DNA of 64,000 nt. Source: Filosporella fistucella. Taxonomy: Eukaryota; Ascomycota; Leotiomycetes; Helotiales. The stretch is from positions 1,128,501 to 1,192,500 of the forward strand of contig JAQJZZ010000019.1 of NCBI GenBank assembly GCA_030077755.1. Direction: 5' to 3'. The number at the start of each line of letters is the position of its first letter. Position 1 is the first letter of the stretch. A model generated the notes under the pieces. It was not told the DNA's origin and ran no database searches. It saw only the letters and a list, made by a program, of their open reading frames with translations. A program made the position numbers and the translations under genes. Positions 11,427 to 22,575 of this stretch are shown in pieces.

Positions 11427-12092
11427 ATGCCAGTCACCGAACTCGCCATTCTACCGCTCACTATCCCCCTAACAAAAGACAACCAGACACTACCTGATTC
11501 TCTTATCGACAAGCTCAAAACCGCAAAAGAAGTCTTAGAGAAAGCTTCAGGCTACAAATTCTACTATTTCCAGCAGCTCGAAGATCCGTCCATCATCTAC
11601 ATTATAGGAAAATGGGAGTCTCCGGAAGCGCACAGCAAATTTCTTCCCTCATCAGAAAACCAGAAGCTGCTTGAGTTATTGAAAGAAGAAATCGTTGCAG
11701 AGCATTCGGATCCGAACAAAAGAATGCAGATGTGGCATTTGGATGCAGATGTCTTCGAGGTCCCGAAGTCAGAGCAATCGGTGTTTACTGCACCTGTTAT
11801 CAGCTGTAACCGACATTTTGTACCCAGAGACAAAAGGCCAGGATTCACTAAGAAGTTTGACGAAGTTAGGGAGCTACTTGAGGACTTTACGAAGCCTTTC
11901 CATGTAGTTGGAGGCTGGAGAATCGAGAAAGAGAGTGCGGAGAAGGAGGAATGTGCTCTTTTCTCAGGCTTCAAGAGTGTAGAGAACCATTCGGAATTTG
12001 CTAAGACAGAAGGGTTCTCGGAGTACAGAGAAATTGTGGGATTTGTGGAGGGATTTGAGGTTAGGCATTTGAAAGCGATCGAGGGGTTGTAG
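11427..12092 (+). CDS. Dimeric alpha/beta-barrel (ABM-like) protein
   Basis: One exon, 221 aa, starting at the ATG that follows an A-rich leader. Two ferredoxin-like halves are visible. The first (about residues 1-110) has a strand-helix pattern ending in YIIGKWESPEAHSKFL. The second (about 120-215) ends in ALFSGFKSVENHSEF. Both carry the 'W/F-x-S-x-E-x-H' turn seen in antibiotic biosynthesis monooxygenase and related stress-response alpha/beta-barrel proteins, so this looks like a tandem duplication of the fold in one chain. There is no signal peptide or membrane segment, so it is likely cytosolic. Substrate and reaction cannot be told from the sequence; many fungal family members are uncharacterised. 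Confidence 0.75.
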   Translation: MPVTELAILPLTIPLTKDNQTLPDSLIDKLKTAKEVLEKASGYKFYYFQQLEDPSIIYIIGKWESPEAHSKFLPSSENQKLLELLKEEIVAEHSDPNKRMQMWHLDADVFEVPKSEQSVFTAPVISCNRHFVPRDKRPGFTKKFDEVRELLEDFTKPFHVVGGWRIEKESAEKEECALFSGFKSVENHSEFAKTEGFSEYREIVGFVEGFEVRHLKAIEGL

Positions 12093-12986
12093 GGTCAGAA
12101 GCAGCCGTCAATGTCGCTTGTGGATAGGGGACCTCTAGAGGTGATAGGAGTAGGCAACCGAGGCCAACCAAGTTTTGAATGTAGTGGTTATTTTCATTGA
12201 ATTACGAAGTAGCGAGGTGGGAACGGTAATAGGTGAAAGCTGAAAATACCGCTACTTTCTCGGCAGCCGTTGGAGGGAGTTTCAGCCAGATAAGCAGCCT
12301 AATGGTAGTTGATTCGTTTCCATCGATCAGTTACAATACGTGTAATGGTGGCTTGTCTCTCCGTCGAAAGCTGAGGCATACCTTGCTGGCAATTTGTGAC
12401 TTTTCCTCTCGATTGTCTCAACATTTTTGCTGGAGATACGAGGATACAATGACCTCATGATCAAATTATGAATGGGTGACCAGAAAGCAATTTCTCCGTG
12501 GAAATTGCACCATAAACACCGGTAAGTCTCGTTGGGGGATGCTTGGTACCTCATTAACCTGGTAAGAACTGGCTCCCTTTGAAGGTAGAAATGGAACGAA
12601 TAACATATTCCTGCTTTGCCAGGAAGCATTTCAAATTGATCTTCATATCATCTGATAACAAGTACAACAGCAGATGTTTTGAAAAACTTCCCTCGTAATT
12701 GGCCGTTCCCAGATCTACACCTGAGACTCGACCTGCATGGCGTTCCCTGGAAGGCGCCGGTAAATTCAGGGGACCCAGGTAAATTACAAGGTACGACGAA
12801 TCAGGTAAGTACCTTCTTCCCCCAATTCCCAGAAGTCAACGGCGACAGCAGCAAACCATGCTGACGGAGTGTTGAATTTGAAAATACTCTCCGTACGCAT
12901 ACAAAGCCCTTTGTCACTCCCTTTTTTCCATCGCAACACTCGCTCCTTTTTCCTTACCTACCATATGGGATTCTTCCCCTTGTGCA
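12093..12986. other. Intergenic, upstream of ERG12
   Basis: About 890 bp. A minus-strand frame of 100 codons (12629-12327) begins with ATG but resembles nothing. The last ~90 bp before ERG12 are CT-rich, including a run of six T at about 12925, consistent with a promoter and 5' leader. Confidence 0.4.
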
Positions 12987-14648
12987 ATGACCAGTAATCA
13001 GACCAGGCGGTCATTCACTGGAAAACCCCTCAAAACTAAATCGCATTCGAGATCATCGTCGAGTACCGTCAGCCTGCAGATAGAAACACCCTCTGACACC
13101 AGCGCCTCTCCATCACCATCCTCCGACATGCCTCCGCGTACAAATGGCCTTCAAGTCAGTGACATCGCCGAAGGTATGGCGAATGCAACAGTCAATGGAT
13201 CGAAGAACAAAAGAAGGGGACTCGATAGGAAACAATCGACTCCTATGATGCCCCCATTCATGGTATCTGCTCCAGGGAAAGTCATTGTCTTCGGCGAGCA
13301 TGCTGTTGTCCATGGCAAAGTGCGTAATACTTCCCTTTAATGTAAGGCAATCGCTGATATTCATATGTAGGCTGCGATTGCAGCATCAATCTCTCTGCGT
13401 TCATACTTCCTAGTCACCGCGCTCTCCAAATCAAAACGAACAGTCTCTCTACGATTCCCAGACATAAATCTTTCGCATACTTGGAATATTGATGATTTGC
13501 CATGGAGTACCTTTTCTCAGCCTGGCAAAAAGAAGTACTACTACGACCTTGTCACTTCTCTCGACCCCGAACTGATGGCTGCTATGAAACCGCACCTGGC
13601 CGATGTTTCTCTAGATCAGCCAGATGATATTCGCAAAGTTCACCAGAATTCTGCTTCAGCATTCTTATACTTGTTATTGTCAATTGGTTCACCCGCGTTT
13701 CCAGGTTGCTTGTATACACTTCGGTCAACAATTCCAATTGGAGCTGGATTAGGTAGCAGCGCATCAATTTGTGTCTGCATCGCTGGAGCACTACTCTTAC
13801 AGATACGCGCTCTATCCGGGCCACATCCGGATCAGCCAGCAGATGAAGGACGGCTCCAGATTGAGCGTATAAATCGATGGGCATTTGTTGGGGAGATGTG
13901 CATACACGGAAACCCATCAGGCATTGATAACACGGTCGCAACACAGGGAAAAGGCGTTGTTTTCCAAAGATCAGACTACACAAAACCTCCAAAGGTGAAG
14001 ACTTTATGGAATTTTCCAGAATTGCCTCTACTTCTAGTGGATACAAGGCAGGCCAAATCTACAGCAGCAGAAGTAGCGAAGGTTGGGGCTTTGAAGAAGG
14101 AGCACCCTCAAATTACAGAATCAATTCTAAATGCCATTGATAAAGTGTCGGAGGGTGCAGCACATCTCATCCAGCAAGATGATTTCGATAGCGAGGAATT
14201 ACGTAGCCTGGAGGAACTAGGAAAACTCATGACTATAAATCATGGGTTACTGGTTGCTCTGGGTGTCTCTCATCCTAGGCTCGAACGAATACGAGAACTG
14301 GTTGATCATGAAGGCATTGGATGGACGAAGCTCACGGGTGCGGGTGGTGGAGGCTGTGCTATTACCTTACTCAAGCCTGATGTTCCACAAGAAAAAATGA
14401 AGAGACTGGAGAAGACTCTCGATGAGGAAGGATATGGTAAATTCGAGACCACGCTGGGATGTGATGGTGTTGGTGTTCTTTGGCCTGCAGTGCTCAAGAA
14501 TGGAATGGAAGATGACATGGGCGGCGAAGAGATCGACCAAGAGAAGTTCCTGAACGCTAATGGTATTGAGGGAGTAGAAGAACTTGTTGGTGTACATGGT
14601 GAGGATGGTGATAGGGAAGCATGGAAGTTTTGGAGAGTGGAGGACTAG
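12987..14648 (+). CDS. ERG12: Mevalonate kinase
   Basis: Two exons, 12987-13319 and 13371-14648, give 536 aa; the intron is 51 nt. The enzyme phosphorylates mevalonate in the cytosolic route to isopentenyl diphosphate, ergosterol and prenyl groups. GHMP-kinase features are in order: the N-terminal VSAPGKVIVFGEHAVVHGK stretch split by the intron, the ATP-binding PIGAGLGSSAS loop, a HGNPSGIDN stretch with the substrate/catalytic region, and the C-terminal KLTGAGGGGCA motif. About 86 residues of Ser/Thr-rich, apparently disordered sequence precede the kinase fold; yeast Erg12 lacks this. An internal ATG at 13129 could be used instead and would shorten this tail. RAM2 follows after 265 bp in the same direction. 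Confidence 0.96.
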
Positions 14649-14913
14649 AAATGGTTGCTGGCAACGGCAGAGTATCCATGATGCAGCGATGAATTGGAAT
14701 TGAGCCTGGCGTGAAATGGTTTAATTCATTGTACAAAAAGGGAGCAAATAATTAATGTAATCACATGCACATGCCAATTCCGTCTTACATTCGTAGATTA
14801 GTATTGTTCTTATCGTGATATTTATGAGCCTCATATTGTTCTCCTACGCGAGGCTGCAGCTGACATTCCTCAGCCGAAGCTCTTTCACCAAAATTATTCC
14901 CTCATAACAGGTC

Positions 14914-16547
14914 ATGGCTCCCAAGGGACCCAAAGCTGCGAAGGCTCAACCAAAGGCTCCTGAACCTCCCAAAAATTGTATGTACCCTTGCGCATGCCTT
15001 TCATTATCTGTTGTTTCCAAAAGTCTGCGCTCGAGCTTAGACTAAGACCCCTCATTAGACCCCACCATCGCCGCTGAACTGGACGCGGAGTACGAGGCCT
15101 CACGACCTTACCAGGCTCTCTGCCAGACCAAAGGTTTCGGAAATCTGACCACCGCCGAGAAGACTGCATACGTTAACGCAAAAATACTCGAGGATAACCT
15201 ATGGGTATCGTGGACTGCTGTGCAACAGAAGGAGTTCTGGAAAGCGGTTGAACAGGCCAAAATCCCTACTCCGCTACCCAAACCGAAGAGCTTAGGAAAG
15301 GATAGTAGGGGCGTTGATGTTGGCAGTTATACGCCTGCAGAATACAAGCTACACCTAAAGCGGCAATCGGAGTTACAGAGAATAGAGCTCAAGAGCCAAC
15401 GATTTCGACAGAAACGTGCTAGAGGAGAAGATATTACAAGCGAGGAACTGGACGAGGAAAGAAACAGGAGAAAATTGATTGGAAATCTTAGAGGCGGAGG
15501 CAAGAGAATGGGCAAATACGAGGGTGATCCTGTGTGGGATGATGTGGTTCCTATACCGCAAAATGATGGAGAGGGAGCTTTGGCTGCAATTGCTTATTCA
15601 GACGAATATGCTGAAGGTATGGTTACCAATTCTTTGATCTTAATTCGGCAACTATACTAACACTTTATACAGCAATGGGATACTTGCGTGCCGTCATGGC
15701 AGTCAAAGAGTATTCTCCCCGCGTCTTGGATTTGACAGAACATATCATCGATATGAATCCTGCTCACTACACCGTCTGGCTCTACCGTGCTTCCACCATC
15801 TTAGCCCTTAACTCATCCATCGAAAATGAACTTTCCTGGGTCAATGAAGTAGCTCTTGACAACCAGAAAAATTACCAAATCTGGCACCATCGCCAGCTCC
15901 TCATTGACCGCCTCTACAGCAAAATCTCCTCTGATCCAGCCGCTGTCCAAAAACTAGCAGATTCAGAAGTAGACTTCATGACCCAGATGTTTGATGCAGA
16001 TGGGAAGAACTACCACGTGTGGAGCTACCGCCAATATCTCGTGCGCAAACTTAACCTCTTTAATGACGCAGAACTCGAGTCCATTGAACTCCTCCTTCGC
16101 GATGATATCAGAAACAATAGCGCTTGGTCTCACCGATTCTTTGTCGTGTTCTCGGACCCCAAAGCTAGTACTCCCGGATCCAAAGCCACAGAGCACGATC
16201 CCAAGATCTCGGACTTTATTCTCGACCGGGAAATAGAGTTCTGCAAAGCTGCTACCTTTGAAGCCCCACAAAATCCTAGTCCGTGGAATTATCTTAGAGG
16301 AGTCTTGAATAAAGGCGGTAGGAAATTGGAGACCCAAGAGTGCTTTGCGAGTGAGTTTGTGAAGATTGGTGAGGAAGAGGATGTCAGGAGTAGCCATGCA
16401 TTGGATTTCTTGGCGGATGTGTGGGCTGAGAAGGGGGAGACGGAGAAGGCTGAGAGGGCTTTGACTTTGTTGGGAGAGAAGTATGATCAGATTCGTAGAA
16501 ATTATTGGGAGTGGAGAAAGGTTGTTTTGAAGGAGAGTAAAGCTTAG
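14914..16547 (+). CDS. RAM2: Protein farnesyl-/geranylgeranyltransferase I alpha subunit, extended
   Basis: Three exons (14914-14977, 15059-15616, 15673-16547) give 498 aa; introns are 81 and 56 nt. The C-terminal ~327 residues, from an internal ATG at 15508, are a standard Ram2: DPVWDDVVP at the start, then five PFTA helical repeats marked by MNPAHYTVWLYRA, NYQIWHHRQ, NYHVWSYRQYLV, NNSAWSHRFFVV and NPSPWNYLRG. Ram2 pairs with Ram1 or Cdc43 to attach prenyl groups to CaaX proteins. The first 171 residues are not part of any Ram2 I know: a Lys/Pro/Ala-rich start, a folded-looking segment with NLWVSWTAVQQKEFWKAVEQ, then a highly charged helix. The frame is open with no stop between the two parts. 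Either the gene encodes a fusion or the internal ATG is used. Confidence 0.93.
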
Positions 16548-16963
16548 CGACTAGCTTGAAGAGGGGGTGGGCTCCAGAAACTTGTGAGGGTTAGCATGGC
16601 TGGATTTTATTGTGTCCGTTGAGATATCCTTCATGGGGTCTACCTTGGGTGGCCATGTAGAGTTAAAACGTCCGGCTTTAGCAATAGCAGTGCAGTGGCT
16701 TACAATGAAAAGTAGAAAATCATATCCACAAAAATTCTGGGTAGGGGCAGAGTGTTAAAAGCAGGCGGTGCCAACCCTCATGGTCGAAACCAAATATTGT
16801 CATTGAAGAAGAAGATATGTACACCACAAACACCCTTCTAAAACACCGCTTTTTCCTCCAATCCCTCCATATTCCAATGTCATTTCTCATCACTCATCTC
16901 TCCAAACCCACCACTAGAAACATCCCCTCCCCAAGCAAGAAACGAAAATGTAGTTCCCTCCAT
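16548..16963. other. Convergent intergenic region, RAM2 / GH114
   Basis: About 415 bp between two convergent genes, so it must contain both 3' UTRs. I see no further element. Confidence 0.4.
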
Positions 16964-18160
16964 CTAACAACTCTCCACCCAAGCATTCAACTCCAACGTC
17001 TTCAACACAGTTGAAAACCCATTCGTGCCCTGCGCTCCACACGTGGTAGTCTTTACATCTGGCGTGATATTGGGAGCAGCATCCGGATACTCGATATGAA
17101 AGACTGGTTTCCCAGATTGGATGAATGGCTGGAAGAGCTCGCATTCATTGTATTGGAGACATTGCTCATTGACATGGAAATCCATCATCGGAAGGACAGA
17201 ATCGACAAGTCCGCCAGCGTTTTTCAGTCCGATGGAGAGGGAATGCGAGTGTGCGGTATTGGATAGGAAAGTGAGATAGTCGACAGCATTTGCTTCTGTG
17301 AGACCTACGCCGTTGGCATTGGCATAGCCGTCTACGTTATCGGGATCGATACCATCACATCCCTTTGACTTTGCGAGCTCGATCCTGGTAGTCATGATAG
17401 AGCGCACATTAGCGGAATTGGTATTGAGCCACCATTCTCCTGCCCAGCCTTCCATAGCGGAGCCCTTATCAGCAGCTGTGAAAGAAGAAGCGTCTGAACG
17501 CCAGTTTTCGAAGGAACCGGCGGAGAAGTAGCAGATTACTTTTTTGCCTGCTGCGTGGAGGGTGGAGATTGTGGTTGGGGAGACGTCGAAGAGGTCGAGG
17601 TCGTAGATGGAGACTGGGAGGGAGGTGTCGGTGGTGCCTGAGAGTTCGATCTGCCAGGTTGCTCCTGCAGAGGGTTTCCAGAGAGCTCCTGTTGATGCGA
17701 CAGTAGCTGAGGCCTTTGTGCTTGCTGCGGAGGTTGGTGAGGTTGTTGCTGGTTGGGGAATCACTGTTGCTGTCATGAGAGTGGTTGGGGTAACCGCTTC
17801 GCCCGGAGCAGTAGAGGTTGCTTTGATGGGTCCAGCATCTGTGCTTGTAGGCGTTTCGTCGTCTTCTTCAGAATCCGTACTTGCGGGAAATGAAGTCTCA
17901 ATGATCTCAATTTCAGACGTCGAGTCTGGTGTAGTAGAAGCGTATGTAGGCACAAAAGTAGGTGCAACTGAAGTTTGCGGGCTTGCCGCTGTTGAGGTAG
18001 CTAAAGTAAGTGTATGGCTCTTGGTATGTTTGCACCATGGGCCGTGACATCTCCACTTGTAATGGGCTGGCCATCCGTCATGTCTCTTCAGCACAGCAGA
18101 AGAGGAGAGTTGAACGAAAAGCACAGCAATCGTAAGGACGGTCTTAAGAAGAGAAAGCAT
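16964..18160 (-). CDS. Secreted GH114-like glycoside hydrolase
   Basis: One exon, 398 aa. A signal peptide is clear (hydrophobic core TVLTIAVLFVQL, then SSSA), followed by a KR dibasic site that could be cut by Kex2. Residues ~50-170 form a long Ser/Thr/Ala/Pro-rich linker, probably O-glycosylated. The C-terminal ~225 residues match the GH114 / endo-alpha-1,4-polygalactosaminidase family: TWQIELSG, then KVICYFSAGSFENWR, GCDGIDPDNVDGY with the likely acidic catalytic residues, and LSIGLKNAG. Such enzymes act on galactosaminogalactan-type cell-wall polymers. The frame stays open upstream to 18529, but the ATG at 18160 gives the signal peptide, so I chose it. Confidence 0.9.
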   Translation of the reverse strand: MLSLLKTVLTIAVLFVQLSSSAVLKRHDGWPAHYKWRCHGPWCKHTKSHTLTLATSTAASPQTSVAPTFVPTYASTTPDSTSEIEIIETSFPASTDSEEDDETPTSTDAGPIKATSTAPGEAVTPTTLMTATVIPQPATTSPTSAASTKASATVASTGALWKPSAGATWQIELSGTTDTSLPVSIYDLDLFDVSPTTISTLHAAGKKVICYFSAGSFENWRSDASSFTAADKGSAMEGWAGEWWLNTNSANVRSIMTTRIELAKSKGCDGIDPDNVDGYANANGVGLTEANAVDYLTFLSNTAHSHSLSIGLKNAGGLVDSVLPMMDFHVNEQCLQYNECELFQPFIQSGKPVFHIEYPDAAPNITPDVKTTTCGAQGTNGFSTVLKTLELNAWVESC

Positions 18161-20353
18161 TTTGAAGGAGTGACTGGTTAAAGGAATGTGTAATTGAAGA
18201 ACAAGAAAAGAATGTAAAAGATCTGAAGGCCGATGCGCTTGCAATTCACCATTCCAGTTCGACCTCGACTTACTTATAGTCCCATTCTTGCCACAATCAT
18301 TCACAAAACTTGTGTTCAGGGGCAGCCTTGGTACCTGCAGCTTACCACAGTAGCTAAAAGAAAATATGCATCGGAGGCCAACTGAGCAACGATTTTGTGC
18401 CCGCAATGCTTGCCGAGTCTGTTTCAAGTACTGACGTGAGCCGACTGGGCAAGCGGCAAAGTCGGGGCCCTTAATAGAAACGTTTGTCCAATGTGCGCTG
18501 TATGGTCTGGGCCCTGACCTGGAATCCACATTAACCTAAATTTTGCGGGGTGAAGGATGCTGAGGTGTAGGTGGGTTGAGATGAGTTCCCAAGGCTCTTG
18601 GGTGCAGAAACCTTGTGTAATAAAATTCAGGCTGTTCGTCACCAAAAGGCACAGCTAAACTTGGAGACATGACCCTGAAGTCGGTAGTAGGTGCAGCCAA
18701 CCAAACCCTTACCAGGTCTGCTCAGGAACACGGTTTCGGTTCCTTCAGGTGTGGAATGATGGGAAGGATGTAAATGAAGTTGGGACGAAATGCGGAAGAT
18801 GGGATAGAGTAGTAGGGATGTGAATGTGGAAGCGGACGGGGCCACAAAGGTGATGTGAAGGTGAGGTGTGAGGTGAGGTAAGATGAGGTGGAGTAATAGG
18901 AATAGGTACGGTACCTTAGGATGAAAAGGGCGGTTGGTTATTATGTGTCGTCTTAATCACCGGGTGTGCCTGTACCTGCAACTGGATAAGCAAATGCAGG
19001 ACGCAGACGCAGACGCAGTATGCAGGGGAAAGTTCCTGGGATCCGGGGCAGAAAATAAACAGAAATGTCGTGAGAATTGGATATGAAAAACGGGGGAGGC
19101 GCTTCTTTAGTTGTTTCAAACACCGAAGTCGACGGGACGCAATCGATAAAAACTTTCTCTTGGTACCAATCATGTGACCCACAATGCGGACCTACCGAGG
19201 TAATCTTGCCTTGTTTTTCTGGCTTAAGTCAAATCGAAGTCCATACCTAGTGTGTACCACAAACAGGAGGACAGCGTTTACTCTGTCCGATTGCATCCCT
19301 CGATCGTGCGACATTATGACTTGAAGTCAGGTCACGTCATATTGTCCTCACCATCTGCAGCCTACCGCTTTCTGTGCTATGATAACACTTTATCTGTGTA
19401 CTTTGCTGAGCACGGCAGCATCCGTCTTGTTTCGTCCAAGGAGGCGCAAGATATTCTCCGAGATGTGCAGTGCTATCCGTTCATCCTACGCAAAACATAA
19501 ATGTTGGTGATAGTGGCTTGTTCAATACATTCTGCAACCCTTTCAATGAAGGCTTTGCTGACAACATGTTTATATAACTATTTTTCAGGTGGTAATGGTC
19601 AAATCGGGGTGAGCCCGACACAGGTTTTGTCCGCAAGAGTTGACTTCGCCGCACTCACCAGGGTATGAGCTGAATATTGATATTTGATGAAATACATTTC
19701 GACCAGTCATTCGTATTGAGGCTTCCTTCACGTGGTTGATGACTTCATCTTGATCACTTGATAGGCACTTTTTCGAGCACAATACCCATAAGTAATGTGC
19801 ATTTTTGAGCTACGCAGTACACCAGCTGAGCTTGTACCAGTGGTAACACAACATATCAAGAATTCCAACACGTCGATGGAGGTGTATGATGCAGCCTTTT
19901 TGAGGATCCTTTCAGATTCCGGGTCTGTAATGCTTCGGATGTTGGCTCCAGAAGGAGCAACCTCAAAGGTGGAAACGGCGAGTAAGACCCTGGAGAGGCC
20001 GAAGACATTGAATAAGAAATCGCACGGCGCTTGAGGCCTGAGCGAGTGATACTTCATGAGGGAGGTAATGAAGCAAGATATCTATTATGCGGAAAACAAT
20101 GGGAGGGTGGGTAGTGTCTTCCCAATTGATCTTCTTCAAATCGCGCCGGCTCAGCTCTTTCCAATATTCACTTTCAACCTTGCTTGTATCTAGTCGCTCG
20201 CTCTCCTTCCAAAGCTCATTCTTCTCAGCCAACAGGCTTCTTTGGTTTGTGAAATTTTTCTTTCTCACGCCATCTACTTCATCTCCATTAAACTCGAACT
20301 TTTCTTCTCAGATTCATACCAAACCTCCCACATCCCTTACCAATCAAGCGATA
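18161..20353. other. Divergent intergenic region, GH114 / alpha-beta hydrolase
   Basis: About 2.2 kb between divergent starts. A purine-rich GGTGAGGT-type repeat lies at 18856-18893 and a triple ACGCAG/GACGCA run at 19001-19018. Open frames here either begin with non-ATG codons or match nothing; a minus-strand frame around 19963-20268 looks mildly protein-like but has no ATG. The final ~250 bp before the hydrolase ATG are rich in CT tracts, as expected for a leader. Confidence 0.4.
18856..18893. repeat. GGTGAGGT-type short repeat
   Basis: Several imperfect copies of GTGAGGT/GATGAGGT follow one another. The motif is the reverse complement of the ACCTCAC/TACCT runs seen in other long upstream regions of this window. 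Confidence 0.6.
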
Positions 20354-21883
20354 ATGCCAACGATGTTCCATCTACTTCTTTCCGTCCTCTGCATCGCCTT
20401 TTCGATCTCGCACGCCTATGGACATGAGTTCAGGATTAAGCAATGCTTCAATGTTTCGATTCCCGTTACAGTCACCTCCACGAATTTGATCTGGGGTGCG
20501 CCTCGTTTCTCGTCCAATTTGGATGTCACCGCTTTCAACACCCAATTCAATCGTAAGCACTATCTTCTGCTTTATGAGTCTCCCTACACTTATATCAAGA
20601 TACGTTCTCGGCCTCTGACTATTCTGTTCCCCGTTCATACGGACATATAGCGCTAACAATATAGGTCGTGACTTTGCAACCGCTTTTAATCCTATCTCGG
20701 GAACCGAAAACAAAACGGCGTCGTACAAGATTGGAGGCACATTCTGCAAGCCATCCTATGGTTCTGGGTCTACCTTGATTGTAGCCTCTCATGGTGGTAC
20801 ATTTGATCGATAGTGAGTTATTTTGCGTTGCACCACACTGGTCCGATGAAATTAATATGTGCACAGCTACTGGGATTCCCGTTATCAAGTCAGGGAACTG
20901 CCACCCACCCTGGTTGTTAAGAATGCTGACAGAACTTTAACTTTCATAGCCATCAAACTATTCCTTTGTAGATTTCGCAACTGTGAAGGGATACTCCGTT
21001 TTCTATTACGATAGACTGGGTGTCGGCGAATCTGATATGTAAGTTACTTGTATCGTCCTTTTGCCTTCGCACTGACACCTTGACAGCATCACTGGCTATG
21101 TCAATCAGATGCCGATACAAGTTGCCATTCTTGAACATCTCGTCCAATATGCCAAATCTGGATCGTTTTCCGCCGGATCTCATTCCAAATACACACCCAA
21201 AAAGATTGTTCTCATGGGCCATTCTCTTGGCTCTATCATTTCCAATGCACTTATCGCTTCCAATCCAACGATTGCCGATGCCGCAGTCCTGACTGGTTGG
21301 GGATTCAATACTGGTCTTCCAAATGCTTTTGGTCTCACCATTGCTACCTGGCAAATTAAGATCGCCAACACCCTGTCCCCAAAATTCAAAGCCTTTGACA
21401 CCGGCTGTTTAATCTTCAATGACATTTATTCTTACATCAACACGTATGAAATGCTTCCCCTTCTTTGTCACACTCGAGCTAAGATCTATTGATAGCTTCT
21501 TTAAGGTCCCTTTCTTTGATATGGGAGCTGCTCAGTATGGAGTAGACTCTAGCTGGCCAGCGTCGATCATGGAACTGATGTCTATTGGCGCTCTCAACTT
21601 TCTAGCGCCAACTGTCACTGCACCAGTTATGTTCATGGTTGGCGAATTCGATTACACTATGTGTGGCGGCTATTGTCCTGGTGTATTGATGCCAGCCGCA
21701 GGAAGTGTATTTTCTGCTTCGGAAGGCTTTCAGGCTTATATCCAACCAAATACCGGGCATGTTCTCAACTTTGCGGTACGTGAGACTTTTAAACTGCAAC
21801 TGCTTTTCTGACTCTGGAACCAGTACAATGCAACAGGCGGGTTCAAGGTTGTGACCGACTTCCTATCTGATCATGGCCTTTGA
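20354..21883 (+). CDS. Secreted alpha/beta hydrolase
   Basis: Seven exons (20354-20552, 20665-20812, 20867-20888, 20950-21038, 21087-21443, 21496-21775, 21824-21883) give 384 aa. An N-terminal signal peptide is visible (LLLSVLCIAFSISHAYG). The fold is an alpha/beta hydrolase: an oxyanion-side VASHGG, the YYDRLGVGES strand-turn, the nucleophile elbow MGHSLGS with Ser at about residue 199, a VGEFD acid region and a terminal His in NTGHVLNF at about 360. Exon 3 is only 22 nt and its intron 3 starts GTCAGG, a weak donor; skipping it would break the frame. Substrate is unknown; similar fungal proteins are annotated only as hydrolases. Confidence 0.87.
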
Positions 21884-22575
21884 TTGCAATTACGAATTCT
21901 AAATATTCGCAGAATTTTTCAGGGAGTTGCCCCAAACGCATGCTATACCATTTCTCGGGAATTCTTGAAAGTCTCCAAGAGAAGCGCGTTCCATACGAAA
22001 CGACTTGTGGGTCATTTGTACCAAAGTGTCAGTACGTGAATCTGAGTCTTAAAGGTTGCGAGAATAGTCCTGCAAGCCTTCACTATGCTTGCACCCTCGA
22101 TCGCGATCGTGCACTCATGAATACGAGAGCAACTCAACAATTATCCCTAACACCGTAATGCCTGGAAAGTTCATCTACTACTGTCTTGGCTGGCTGGTGA
22201 TAAAATCAAGTTTACTCTGTTGAACTCATCAAGTGATAGTTATGTACTAGATTATATTCCCACATCTGGCTCTCTGAAGCTCTTTGCATGGTTCAATTCT
22301 CCTGGCTAATGCAGTATTCCCGTGTCACTACACCACTGTCTATTTGTTTATGGTGGTGCTCAATTTGGAAATCAAAACAATATGCAGCCACAATTCTACA
22401 TTCGGTCCTCAGCTGAGGGTCCAGACGGGAAATGATTGGATAGCTGCGTTGACGTTACACCGGCGAGACCTCATCTATCACTGAGTCGAAATATAACAGC
22501 CCCCAGAATTGTTATCTTTGCCATCCTGTACTTGTTTTCAGTCCTTCAAAAGGGATTTTGCCCTACTAATTAGAA
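21884..22575. other. Intergenic region
   Basis: About 690 bp between two plus-strand genes. No frame here is convincing and I see no distinct element. Confidence 0.4.

Noticed and set aside
12327..12629. 100-codon minus-strand frame with ATG upstream of ERG12
   Set aside because: No motif, no intron signals and no likeness to known proteins; length is within chance for 890 bp.
18161..18529. In-frame N-terminal extension of the GH114 gene
   Set aside because: The frame is open, but the ATG at 18160 gives a perfect signal peptide, which the extension would bury inside the protein.
19252..19497. 82-codon plus-strand frame in the hydrolase upstream region
   Set aside because: It begins with GTG and has no internal support; no domain recognised.
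19963..20268. Mildly protein-like minus-strand frame ahead of the alpha/beta hydrolase
   Set aside because: No ATG start, and it lies in what must be the hydrolase promoter and leader; I could not find splice sites that extend it into a gene.
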